This document shows, piece after piece, positions 1 to 7,895 of a stretch of 64,000 bases of DNA (positions are counted from its first letter, which is position 1; each line of letters begins with the position of its first letter). A program made the position numbers and the translations under genes. This stretch comes from Vibrio amylolyticus (GTDB taxonomy: Bacteria; Pseudomonadota; Gammaproteobacteria; Enterobacterales; Vibrionaceae): positions 62,001-126,000 of the forward strand of contig NZ_JAJHVV010000009.1 in the NCBI RefSeq assembly GCF_023145695.1, given 5' to 3'. The notes under the pieces were generated by a model. It worked only from the letters and a program-made list of their open reading frames with translations. It did no database searches and was not told where the DNA came from.

Positions 1-760
1 CACAAGCTAGGTGTTGGCTTAGGCCTTCGGTGTCTCTCCATGCTCCCGTGTTATCAACAACTAACGCATTACTAATGCCGTAATCGTTGTAATTGATTTC
101 TTCAGGCTTATTGGCATAGATAAACTGAATGTAGTTGCCGTTGGCAATGATGGCTTTGCGCTCTTCATCAACAATGATGCTGCCATTAAATTGCCCGTGA
201 ACAGAGTCACGACGTAACAAGCTCGCCCGTTTTTCTAAGTCACCTTTCTTACCACCGCGAACAACAACAGCGCTCAGGCGAAGTGGGTAACCCGGTCCGC
301 TTTTTTCCACTAATAAACGAGTGAGTAATCGACCGATGCGACCAAAACCATACAAAACAACGTCACGTGGTTCAGAGATCGTCTTACCGTCCATCGCTTT
401 TAAAAGGGCAGTATGAAGAAAGTCGTTCAAAGCATGCGTGTCGTCGTGATCTTTCCAGTATTGCTGAGCAAGTTGACCAACATCAATTCGACTAGGAGAC
501 AATTCCATGGCGGCGAGGCACTGAATAATAGGGAACGTTTGTTGAGGAGTCAGAGGTTGGTCGGTGAAATGACGAGAAAGTCGGTGAGCCTTGATGATAT
601 CGATAGTATCTGCATTGACGAGGGTCTTACCAAAGAGGATAACTTCAACCCCTTTCTCTCGATATAGCTGACCTAACAAAGGGGAGGTCGATTCTGCAAT
701 CGTTTGGCTAGTCTGCCAATCAAGGAGGTGCTTCTCGGCGTTCTGTTTTGCTAAAGGCAT
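1..760 (-). CDS. Glyceraldehyde-3-phosphate dehydrogenase family protein, long form (C-terminal part outside window)
   Basis: The leftward reading frame begins at an ATG at 760-758 and runs off the left edge, giving about 253 residues. The NAD-binding signature GFGRIGR lies at residues 138-144, followed by a GAPDH-like stretch (VVVRGGKKGDLEKRASLL, then LLRRDSVHGQFNG) that matches the SVHG region of the family. GAPDH oxidises glyceraldehyde-3-phosphate to 1,3-bisphosphoglycerate with NAD(P). Classical GapA starts almost directly at the Rossmann motif; here about 135 extra residues precede it, which fits the long GAPDH-like proteins of about 480 residues found in vibrios (recall, not searched). 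The catalytic Cys region is not in the window. No strong ribosome site was seen before the ATG, so the exact start is moderate confidence. Confidence 0.85.
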   Translation of the reverse strand, partial: MPLAKQNAEKHLLDWQTSQTIAESTSPLLGQLYREKGVEVILFGKTLVNADTIDIIKAHRLSRHFTDQPLTPQQTFPIIQCLAAMELSPSRIDVGQLAQQYWKDHDDTHALNDFLHTALLKAMDGKTISEPRDVVLYGFGRIGRLLTRLLVEKSGPGYPLRLSAVVVRGGKKGDLEKRASLLRRDSVHGQFNGSIIVDEERKAIIANGNYIQFIYANKPEEINYNDYGISNALVVDNTGAWRDTEGLSQHLAC

Positions 761-1145
761 GGTAATGGGGGACCTTTTCGTTATTTGAGCTTATGTTATT
801 GGAACGTACGCTATAAACACGGCGACATGATGAGTCATCGTGCTTTATAGGCACTTAACTAGTTGCTCTCTTTGATAAGAGATGCAGCCAGTTATTACTG
901 TTGTAATTATTATGGGGCAGGATTGTAAAGGGCAATGCGTTATTCTGCTAGGAAAAATAACCACGAGATATTCGACTGGGATTGGGTGTATTTCAGGAGT
1001 TTAGTACCAACATTAGCTGTCTAATCGCTAATTGACATTTTCAGATTAAGAGACTTAATTTGAGCTGATATTGTTTTGTAGCACGGTTCTCATGCAACTA
1101 ATTCATACGCCTCATTAAAATGGTGATCCCGGCCTCGCATTCAAC
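761..1145. other. Intergenic region between the GAPDH-like gene and the barrel gene
   Basis: This 385-base stretch has no convincing gene. It must carry the promoter of the leftward GAPDH-like gene. An imperfect palindrome built on GATGAGTCATC lies near 829-840. No terminator with a T-run was recognised for the leftward barrel gene. Confidence 0.4.
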
Positions 1146-2189
1146 TTAGAAAGTAAATGATAAACCAACTGAAACAACGTGTGCTGAGTCCTCGTAAGGT
1201 GGTATCATTTGTAGCTCGGTGAAATGGCCATTTATCATGTCTTGGCGGCCTTCAATGTATTGCCATTCGACGTTTAGGTTGAGTTGACGTGTGATGTTGT
1301 ATTTAGTTCCAATCAGGTAAGACTCGCTTTTTAAGTTACTACGTTGCTGCCCGTACTGAATATATGGCTGCCAATCTTCTAATAGGTAATCGAACCCTGC
1401 ATACCAGTTTGCATCAAAATCATCGGCGAATAAGATTTCAGTCTGGAAGTGAAGTAAGTCTAAGTGGTAACTCATCCCTAGCGTGAATAAATCGATATTG
1501 CGTTGGCTCATGCCAATTGGCTGGGGGGCCGTTAAAGTAAGATCCGTACGTATATAGGTAAGTTTGAATTCATTCTCATTAAAGTAAATTTGAGAGCTAA
1601 GTCCTCCACTATGGCCTGTCTCTATGTGGCTTTCCAACCCATAAAGATCCTGAACGCTGTCTGATGAGGATGTGTAAAACGGGGTTATAATTAGTTGCAC
1701 CTCGTTAGAGAGATCAACGTTCCAATCGAGTCTTGCACCATCAAAATGGGTAATGCCCAAATCGAAAGAGTAAACATCAATTGGTAATCTTAGCCACGGG
1801 TATGCGGAGGACACATAGTAAACCTCAGAATACATATACAGCGGTAGTCTTAATCTGCCCACCTTGACTTGGTAATTGTTATTTGAATACTCAACAAAGG
1901 CTTGTTCAAGCTCCGGGCTAGAGAACTCGTCTTGAGGACGTTTGACAACCTGAGCGGCTGCTCGCCAATGATCAGTAAAGTCGGCATCAAGCTGGATGCC
2001 AAAAGAACTATCACAATCAAAACACCATTCATCTGATATTTCTCTTTGACCAATTATCGGTGTCTTTGTGTCACTTTTAGTGGCAGAAACCGTACCAAAC
2101 CCACTCAAACGAATAGATTCAGTAAGGTTAACTTGCGCTGTAGCCCAAGGCGCATAAAGCAATAAGAGTAAAATCAAACCAAGTCTCAT
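1146..2189 (-). CDS. Outer-membrane beta-barrel (porin-like) protein
   Basis: The product is 347 residues with a clear N-terminal signal peptide (hydrophobic core LGLILLLLLY, likely cleavage after ATA or AQ near residue 18). The rest alternates polar and hydrophobic residues in short strands rich in Tyr, Trp and Phe, and it ends in Phe (VGLSFTF), the terminal aromatic that Bam-assembled barrels use. This supports an outer-membrane porin-like role; the substrate is unknown. A Cys pair (WCFDCD) near residues 55-59 is unusual for a porin. It starts only 9 bases after the stop of the upstream PstS-like gene, so the two are very likely cotranscribed, and both lie divergent from a hybrid sensor kinase, suggesting a shared sensory theme. 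Confidence 0.75.
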   Translation of the reverse strand: MRLGLILLLLLYAPWATAQVNLTESIRLSGFGTVSATKSDTKTPIIGQREISDEWCFDCDSSFGIQLDADFTDHWRAAAQVVKRPQDEFSSPELEQAFVEYSNNNYQVKVGRLRLPLYMYSEVYYVSSAYPWLRLPIDVYSFDLGITHFDGARLDWNVDLSNEVQLIITPFYTSSSDSVQDLYGLESHIETGHSGGLSSQIYFNENEFKLTYIRTDLTLTAPQPIGMSQRNIDLFTLGMSYHLDLLHFQTEILFADDFDANWYAGFDYLLEDWQPYIQYGQQRSNLKSESYLIGTKYNITRQLNLNVEWQYIEGRQDMINGHFTELQMIPPYEDSAHVVSVGLSFTF

Positions 2190-2198
2190 AGTCTAGCC

Positions 2199-2627
2199 CT
2201 AATTATCTGTTTTATATAGAATATTCATATCAATAGTGACGTTGTTAATTGGCAAATAAGCGATGCCATTTTTATGTTTATTAAGCCATTGAATAATATC
2301 TGACGGGTTTTCTGAACCTAGCTCAAAAGGCGCAGTTGCCTTACCTGAAAAGCTCTGACGAGCCCAGATAGCATTCATTTGCGATGGGTTTTTTCCTAGT
2401 ATTTTTTTGTAGAATTCTTCTCGTTGATCTGAACCAGAAGGAAGATCAACGAGCTTTGCGCGCTCGCCATTTATTGAGGTAAGCCGTCCTCGATAAAGCA
2501 TCTTTACCTGACTGGTTCTTAATGTTGGAAAGTCGTGATTAAACGACACGATTGCAAATTCGCTCGCTATCGAGAAGGTGGGAAATATGCAGAGCATAGC
2601 TATACAGAGTAAAGCTTTGCAGTTCAT
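2199..2627 (-). CDS. Small PstS-like periplasmic substrate-binding domain protein
   Basis: A secreted protein of about 142 residues from the ATG at 2627 (MNCKALLCIAMLC...), which gives a compact signal peptide ending near ASE; the frame stays open to 2675. GGAGT lies 13 bases upstream of this ATG and only 4 bases before an in-frame TTG, so a TTG start four codons earlier is possible. The mature part (hydrophobic strand FAIVSFN, then LYRGRLTSINGERAKLVDLP, FYKKILGKNPSQMNAIWARQSFSGKA, and a final GIAYLP) resembles the short PBP-like domains annotated as phosphate ABC transporter substrate-binding proteins. It is far shorter than true PstS and no transporter genes are adjacent, so ligand sensing for the adjacent kinase is more likely than transport (inference). 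Confidence 0.65.
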   Translation of the reverse strand: MNCKALLCIAMLCIFPTFSIASEFAIVSFNHDFPTLRTSQVKMLYRGRLTSINGERAKLVDLPSGSDQREEFYKKILGKNPSQMNAIWARQSFSGKATAPFELGSENPSDIIQWLNKHKNGIAYLPINNVTIDMNILYKTDN

Positions 2628-2753
2628 TCGACCCAAGAACACTCCTTTGAAATTGAATCTAATCAAAATATGCAAAAATTGTAATAAGCAACAGGATCTT
2701 TACTACTATTAAACATAGGCTAGAAAGTGACAGTATCAAGGAAAATAAAAACA

Positions 2754-5399
2754 ATGTTGCTAACAAAGTACTCAATAAAGATAAGGCTTATCGTATTATG
2801 CTTGGTGCCACTGATTATTATTTTGGGGTTTTCGTATTCGTCAATCGGGTTGATTCAACATCGACTCCATAGCTACACATTAACAACAGAAAAAATTGAA
2901 TCTCTTGAGTTACTAACGAAAGTAAGTAACCAGATATATCAATTGTTGTCGTCAACCTTGTACTCAGACGATGCTTCTCTTAATCGCTTATACAGTGATA
3001 TTGATTCTAGCTTAAACAAATTGGCGACCACCGCACACACGAGTGAGCATGATCATCATGGTGTAGAGAGTGGTAACTTAATTATCTTCCAAATAGAAGA
3101 TTTAAAGTATCTGATTCATGATTTAAAGAAAGTAGATAAGGGAGAGATTGTTGACTTAGGTAACCTGATTTTTGAAGTTATTTATGAACTTAATAGCGAA
3201 ATACATAAATCAGAGAGTCATGCTTCATCCATTGATATCCATAAATTGGAGCTCGTATTTAGTGATTTGAACTGGTTTGTTTTTTGGATGCAAAAAGAAG
3301 CCTGGCTCGTTCAAGTTATCGCTAACCAAAACTTACCCTATTCGGGGTACAGAAGTGATTACTTTCAAATTTCAGAACGGCAACAGTTCTACCTCGACAA
3401 GTTTATTAATGGAGCGGATAGCCAGCAGCTAAAGTCACTCGTATCACTATTTGCACGTAAAGAGTTTACTCAAGGTAATATGGTTAAAGAGCAAGCGCTC
3501 AGTAATCAAATATCAGCGAAACACTTAAAGAGTTATATCGATAATATTGAGCAGCGATATAACTTAGTTAATCAGCAGATATCAGTGTTTACAGACTTGC
3601 TTTCTTCTAATTTGGTACAGAGTATTAAAGCCGCGAAAAGAGATATATTGGTGATTTCTTTGGCGGGCCTTGTTTGTGTATTGTTCCTGTTTTTTTTAGG
3701 CACGAGCACGTTATATCGCATTAATACCAAGCTTAAAAAAATATTGGTTACCATGGGGGATATTGGGCAGTCAAAAGTAGAGCGGATTGAGACAGATGGT
3801 AATGATGAGTTTACTCGATTTGCACACGGGCTGAACCGAATTATTTCTGAACAAAAAGAGCATGAGTGTAAACTCATTCAAGCTAAAGAGGCGGCGGTGT
3901 CAGCTAACCGAGCAAAAAGCGCCTTTTTAGCCAATATGTCACATGAAATCCGAACGCCTCTTAACGGCATCATTGGGATGACAGAAATACTGTCTGAGAG
4001 TCATCTAAACCCAAGCCAAAGAGATGTACTCGCCGACATTGATACCTCCTCTCAGTCGCTACTTATTTTATTAAATGACATTCTTGATCTGTCTAAAATT
4101 GAATCAGGTAACTTGGTCTTGTCACCTAATGATGTGGACCTACGCGAAGTTGTGTATGAGTCTGTCAACATGATGACAGGAAAAGCAGTGAGTCAATTGG
4201 TTGAATTAGCGATTGATATAGACGAAAACATCCCAAATCGAGTTAAGGTTGATGAATTTAGACTAAAACAGATCTTGATGAATCTGCTATCTAATGCCGT
4301 GAAATTTACCAAGCAAGGGCTCGTTACAACAAAAGTAGAGTTTAAAACTGAAAATGATCAATCTTGGGTCAAAATAAGAGTCATTGATACTGGCGTTGGT
4401 ATCGATAAATCGAAGCTCGATACCATTTTTAACCCGTTTACCCAAGAAGATGGGAGCATTACTCGTAAATATGGAGGAACAGGGCTAGGGCTCGCGATAT
4501 GTTGTCAGCTCATTGAACTCATGGAAGGTACCCTAACGGTAGACTCGACGAAGGGGCTTGGGAGTAGTTTTGATTGTACTATCCCTATTGATGTTTCAGA
4601 GACTCAGCCGGCCGATGATCAATTTGATCTTCGTGCTTTGCTAATCTCTAATGGGTCTAATTATGTGGATATGCTCAGCCGAGAATGTAAGCGCTACGGT
4701 GTGGAACTAAATCATTATTCTGACGTAGAGCAGTGCCAAAGTGATATAAGCCCATATGATCTGATTCTTTATTGTAAATCAAGAGAAGCGAGTGCCCATC
4801 AAGATGTATCGGTACTCCGCAAGCAGTTCCCATCCGCAGAGGTTGTCGCTTGCCAGCATCATTTGATGATCTCACCAGATTTGGCTTCGCTTGTTACCTC
4901 AAGCGTGACTTTACCTGTACTAGGACGTCGGTTCGCTAGCACGCTATCTAAATGCGTCGATGGGCGTACAGGTGCTAAGAAAGTGGTGAGTTCCGTTTTA
5001 ACCTCTCAACCTGTCAACAATAGTAAAAGAGTCTTGGTGGTTGAAGATAATCTGATGAATCAAAAAATAGCGAGCTTCTTCCTAGACAAAATAGGCATGG
5101 AGTACAGCATCGCGAGTAATGGATTAGAAGCCGTAGAAGCAATCGCGAGAGGTGAGAAGTTTACTGCGATTCTTATGGATTGCATGATGCCTGTTATGGA
5201 TGGCTTAACGGCGACGAAAAAAATTCGAGAGTGGGAAGTCGGTAATAGCGACACCAAAATGCCGATTATTGCGCTTACCGCCAGTGTCCTTGATGAAGAA
5301 ATTGCGAGCTGTTTCGAAGCGGGAATGGATGCCTATCTACCAAAACCGTATAAGTCACAGCAATTGTTCGACATCTTTACTCAATTAAAATTAGCCTAG
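2754..5399 (+). CDS. Hybrid sensor histidine kinase with C-terminal receiver
   Basis: An inner-membrane signalling protein. A transmembrane segment (residues about 10-32) and a second near 295-318 bracket a helical periplasmic sensor of some 260 residues with no recognisable PAS fold. After a short linker comes a HisKA domain with the H-box SHEIRTPLNGIIGM (His codon at 3942), then an HATPase_c domain (MNLLSNAVKFT N-box; DTGVGI; GGTGLGLAI). A middle segment (about 620-735) looks like a receiver that lacks the phosphoacceptor Asp (YDLILYCKS), and a true receiver ends the protein (VVEDN; LMDCMMPVMDG with Asp codon at 5178; LTAS; KPY). No HPt domain is present, so a separate phosphotransfer protein is expected. 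The frame is open from a GTG at 2727; the ATG at 2754, preceded by AAGGA, was preferred. Confidence 0.88.
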   Translation: MLLTKYSIKIRLIVLCLVPLIIILGFSYSSIGLIQHRLHSYTLTTEKIESLELLTKVSNQIYQLLSSTLYSDDASLNRLYSDIDSSLNKLATTAHTSEHDHHGVESGNLIIFQIEDLKYLIHDLKKVDKGEIVDLGNLIFEVIYELNSEIHKSESHASSIDIHKLELVFSDLNWFVFWMQKEAWLVQVIANQNLPYSGYRSDYFQISERQQFYLDKFINGADSQQLKSLVSLFARKEFTQGNMVKEQALSNQISAKHLKSYIDNIEQRYNLVNQQISVFTDLLSSNLVQSIKAAKRDILVISLAGLVCVLFLFFLGTSTLYRINTKLKKILVTMGDIGQSKVERIETDGNDEFTRFAHGLNRIISEQKEHECKLIQAKEAAVSANRAKSAFLANMSHEIRTPLNGIIGMTEILSESHLNPSQRDVLADIDTSSQSLLILLNDILDLSKIESGNLVLSPNDVDLREVVYESVNMMTGKAVSQLVELAIDIDENIPNRVKVDEFRLKQILMNLLSNAVKFTKQGLVTTKVEFKTENDQSWVKIRVIDTGVGIDKSKLDTIFNPFTQEDGSITRKYGGTGLGLAICCQLIELMEGTLTVDSTKGLGSSFDCTIPIDVSETQPADDQFDLRALLISNGSNYVDMLSRECKRYGVELNHYSDVEQCQSDISPYDLILYCKSREASAHQDVSVLRKQFPSAEVVACQHHLMISPDLASLVTSSVTLPVLGRRFASTLSKCVDGRTGAKKVVSSVLTSQPVNNSKRVLVVEDNLMNQKIASFFLDKIGMEYSIASNGLEAVEAIARGEKFTAILMDCMMPVMDGLTATKKIREWEVGNSDTKMPIIALTASVLDEEIASCFEAGMDAYLPKPYKSQQLFDIFTQLKLA

Positions 5400-5426
5400 G
5401 CTATTTGGTTACTAAGCCAGAAATTA

Positions 5427-5470
5427 AAAGTCTCGTTTAAGGTCGGTGCCTTGAACGAGACTTTATTGTT
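5427..5470. terminator. Bidirectional Rho-independent terminator between the kinase and dCMP deaminase genes
   Basis: AAAGTCTCGTTTAAGG pairs with CCTTGAACGAGACTTT around a 6-base loop, with a single G-T type mismatch, and T-rich sequence follows on both strands. The convergent genes on either side make a shared terminator sensible. Confidence 0.8.
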
Positions 5471-5499
5471 TGGAGTGATAAATAGTGTATTTAGTTTCG

Positions 5500-5943
5500 C
5501 TATTTTAGCGAATCTAACGGAAGCCAATTCACCTTAACGCCAGCTTGTAAGAACATATCTTGGCTTATCTTAATCTTGTCTCCCCAACGAGAGAGAAAAT
5601 CTTCTGTTTGCTCTGGGCAATGAACGGCCGAGATACCCGTTTGAATGATCTTTGCTGCGCAGTTAGGACAAGGGAAGTGCGTTACCCATACTTCACAACC
5701 ATCAAGATCCCGCTTAGCGAATAAAATCGCATTCTCTTCTGCGTGCAGTGTTTTCAAATACTTCATATCTCGGTCGTCGGTATCGGCGCTGTCTGAAATC
5801 CCGTGTGGATAGCCATTAAACCCGACAGAAACAATTCTATTGTTCTTGGTAATGACCGCACCCACTTGCGTTGAGGGATCTTTACTCCAAGAGCCGACGA
5901 GTTCAGCCATCTGAAAAAAGCGTTGTGACCATTTTGAGACCAT
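5500..5943 (-). CDS. Deoxycytidylate (dCMP) deaminase family protein
   Basis: The 147-residue product has the zinc-dependent cytidine/deoxycytidylate deaminase core: the HAEENA motif (zinc His plus catalytic Glu, near residues 67-72) and PCPNCA (two zinc Cys, near 91-96). It also has the N-terminal pattern SKDPSTQVGAVI typical of dCMP deaminases, which convert dCMP to dUMP for dTMP synthesis. Length agrees with single-domain enzymes of this family. AAGGAA lies 5 bases before the ATG. It stands alone, convergent with the kinase gene. A link to phage defence, known for larger dCMP deaminase proteins with kinase-like domains in Vibrio, is not supported here because no extra domain or partner RNA gene is visible. 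Confidence 0.85.
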   Translation of the reverse strand: MVSKWSQRFFQMAELVGSWSKDPSTQVGAVITKNNRIVSVGFNGYPHGISDSADTDDRDMKYLKTLHAEENAILFAKRDLDGCEVWVTHFPCPNCAAKIIQTGISAVHCPEQTEDFLSRWGDKIKISQDMFLQAGVKVNWLPLDSLK

Positions 5944-6118
5944 TGGAGTTCCTTATTGAAATAGATTGTTTTGATATTCTAAGTTCATTATATCGACTTA
6001 CAGCGGCTTATCACCCTGTTATTTGCTGACTTTCGTTTCAATAGATGACAAATCGGTGCTTATTTCATCAGGTCATTCTAAACTTCTAGTAGAAAACTTC
6101 TTAATTTGCGGTAGCTCG

Positions 6119-6136
6119 TGTGAGAGATCTCTTACA
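6119..6136 (+). promoter_or_regulatory. VarA/GacA (UvrY) response-regulator upstream activating site
   Basis: TGTGAGAGATCTCTTACA is an 18-base palindrome one base from the published GacA/UvrY/VarA upstream-activating consensus (TGTAAG-N6-CTTACA). It lies about 160-175 bases before the predicted RNA start, the distance usually seen for Gac-controlled Csr/Rsm sRNA genes. VarS/VarA control of the RNA is therefore strongly suggested. Confidence 0.8.
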
Positions 6137-6259
6137 AAGCTGTAAGAGTTAAGGGTTTTAAATGAGCAGTAATAACAGCGATACTTCTTAAGTAATTGTT
6201 TTTATGTGTATTTTTATATGTTAATTGATTGTTGCGTGATGATTTTTGTACTACGTCAA

Positions 6260-6288
6260 TTGCTCCCATTATCTCATCAGCGTATTCT
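6260..6288 (+). promoter_or_regulatory. Candidate sigma70 promoter of the CsrB-like RNA
   Basis: TTGCTC at 6260-6265 and TATTCT at 6283-6288 are separated by 17 bases, and transcription would start near 6295, just before the first GGA element. The -35 match is weak, which fits a promoter that depends on the upstream activator. Confidence 0.5.
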
Positions 6289-6294
6289 AACCAT

Positions 6295-6608
6295 GTTGTC
6301 AGCAGGAAGCAGACACGGAACAGGAAAGACCCACGGATTGGTCATCTTCAGGACGAAGATATGGTTATTCAGGATGAGTAATCAGCAAGGATAGAGAAGG
6401 ACACTACTCAGGATTGAGTAATGAGAGTTAGCGAGGATAGCTAACGGGCTGGATTGCCAAGGACACCGCTAGGAAGGCGATGATAAGGAAAGTGCTGAAG
6501 GAATCAGCGTACTATCAAGGATTAGATGCATGGAGCATCATTAGTAGCGGGATTGCTGCAAGTAAGAACAGAAAACCCACTAGGCGAAAGCTTAGTGGGT
6601 TTTTTCTA
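6295..6608 (+). ncRNA. csrB: CsrB-family small RNA that sequesters CsrA
   Basis: About 310 bases contain 18 GGA triplets, mostly as AGGA or ARGGA and many in hairpin loops. Clear examples are TCTTC-AGGAC-GAAGA, TACTC-AGGATT-GAGTA, GTTAGC-GAGGATA-GCTAAC, CTGA-AGGAA-TCAG and GATGC-ATGGA-GCATC. This is the architecture of CsrB/CsrC/RsmZ RNAs, which titrate the translational regulator CsrA. A strong intrinsic terminator closes it and a VarA-type palindrome lies upstream. Vibrios generally carry several redundant Csr RNAs, so whether this is the B, C or D copy cannot be told from one window. The 5' end is inferred from the promoter, so it may be off by tens of bases. Confidence 0.9.
6572..6606 (+). 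terminator. Intrinsic terminator of the CsrB-like RNA
   Basis: ACCCACTAGGC and GCTTAGTGGGT form a stem with a GAAA-type loop, flanked by AAAA on the left and six T on the right. Confidence 0.9.
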
Positions 6609-6788
6609 TTCTGCCGTTCAGTTTCATAAGACACCCTGACAAGATAATTTGTCATAAACTCTCAATATTTCATCGCAAAACCTTTTTATTTCATTAACTA
6701 TTGAAGCTAGCTCACCCTTCAGGTGGCAGCGTTTATAGTAGACTGAGGCTATAGCTATTTTCTAACTAAATAAAAAATAAGGGAATAA

Positions 6789-7808
6789 ATGGATTTAAAT
6801 GTCGGTTGTTATTGCGATGGTTTAAAGGTGAGTGAAGGAATGCTTTGCGTTGAGTTAAACCAGCACACGGGTAAATTGGCGCATAAGCAAGTCTCGCTTC
6901 AAACTGAAAATCCATCCTATGTTATTGCTACTCCTCAAACTACGTATACAGCGAATGAAGTGAGTGAATCTAAACCTCCACAACTTCATGCATTAACGGA
7001 CGATTCTGTTCATAGTCTAGCTCTTAAAGGTGATTCACCATGCCATTTAGCGGTAGATAAACTTCAACAATTTATTGCGGTTGCACATTATGGTTCTGGA
7101 AACGTGAATGTTCTAACACTTGATGCAACAGGTCAGCCGCAGGAGTTAGTGGCGGACTTATTCGTTGAAGGCAGCAGTGTTAACCTTGACAGGCAGACAT
7201 CACCACATGCTCATCAGGTAACGTTTCTTTCTACACGCGATCAATTAGCGGTTGTTGATTTAGGTTCAGACGTGATTCACTTTTACCAATACGATCGCTC
7301 GACATTAGAGTTTGATAAAATGCCAGTCCAAAGTGTTTCAATACCCGCTGGTAATGGGCCTAGGCATATGGTATTCGATTCACTTGAGCAAACAGCGTAT
7401 GTCGTGTGTGAGTTATCTGAGACTCTGATAACGCTTAAAGATATTGATGATGAATGGGTTGTTGTTGATGAAACTGATCTTCTACCGGATCAAGAGAAAG
7501 GTGAGGCGGCTTCAGCGATAAAACTATCACCAGATGGTCAATTTCTATATGTGTCGTGCCGTCATCAAAATCAGATCTCAATTTTCTCAGTTGAGGGGGC
7601 GCTACCAAAATGGCTAGATTCAGTCTCAACAGAAGGTGAGTTCCCTAGAGACTTTTTGATTAGTGACGATGGTCGTTGGTGTGTGGCTGCAAACCAAAAC
7701 TCTGATTCATTGGTCAGTTATAAACGCGATATAGAAACAGGTAAGCTGAAATTTAGTGGCCATAAATTAACAGTAACAACACCAGTTTGTGTGACTCAGG
7801 CGAGTTAA
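6789..7808 (+). CDS. Lactonase-family seven-bladed beta-propeller protein (6-phosphogluconolactonase-like)
   Basis: The 339-residue protein has repeated propeller-blade features (SPCHLAVDKLQQFIAVAHYGSGNV; SPHAHQVTF; GPRHMVFDSLEQTAYVVCEL; IKLSPDGQFLYVSCRHQNQI; FPRDFLISDDGRWCVAANQNSD) that match the lactonase/YbhE family. The conserved His and Asn/Asp clusters of this family (SPHAH, GPRH) are present. E. coli Pgl/YbhE hydrolyses 6-phosphogluconolactone, but the family also includes other sugar-acid lactonases, so the substrate is left open. GGGA lies 5 bases before the ATG. It is flanked by terminators on both sides and is probably a single-gene unit. Confidence 0.8.
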   Translation: MDLNVGCYCDGLKVSEGMLCVELNQHTGKLAHKQVSLQTENPSYVIATPQTTYTANEVSESKPPQLHALTDDSVHSLALKGDSPCHLAVDKLQQFIAVAHYGSGNVNVLTLDATGQPQELVADLFVEGSSVNLDRQTSPHAHQVTFLSTRDQLAVVDLGSDVIHFYQYDRSTLEFDKMPVQSVSIPAGNGPRHMVFDSLEQTAYVVCELSETLITLKDIDDEWVVVDETDLLPDQEKGEAASAIKLSPDGQFLYVSCRHQNQISIFSVEGALPKWLDSVSTEGEFPRDFLISDDGRWCVAANQNSDSLVSYKRDIETGKLKFSGHKLTVTTPVCVTQAS

Positions 7809-7830
7809 TGTTTTTTCCAGTAGGAAGTAA

Positions 7831-7857
7831 AAGAGAGCGAATAGTCGCTCTCTTTTT
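7831..7857. terminator. Intrinsic terminator after the lactonase-family gene
   Basis: AGAGAGCGA pairs with TCGCTCTCT around an ATAG loop, followed by five T. It separates two convergent genes. Confidence 0.85.
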
Positions 7858-7895
7858 GATTCTGCTTCTTTATATTCCGAGACTATAAGCTGAGC

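Larger units (their letters stand above)
5944..6294. other. Upstream region of the CsrB-like RNA
   Basis: No gene is seen in this 350-base stretch. It carries the leader of the leftward deaminase gene, the VarA/GacA-type palindrome at 6119-6136 and a candidate promoter at 6260-6288. A second half-site (TGTAAGAG) follows at about 6141. Confidence 0.6.

Noticed and set aside
5500..5943. Phage-defence deaminase (AvcD-like)
   Set aside because: The protein is a minimal single-domain dCMP deaminase without the extra domain or partner RNA of that system.
6206..6394. 62-codon frame overlapping the CsrB-like RNA
   Set aside because: It has no ribosome site, its protein looks random, and the region is explained by GGA hairpins and a terminator.
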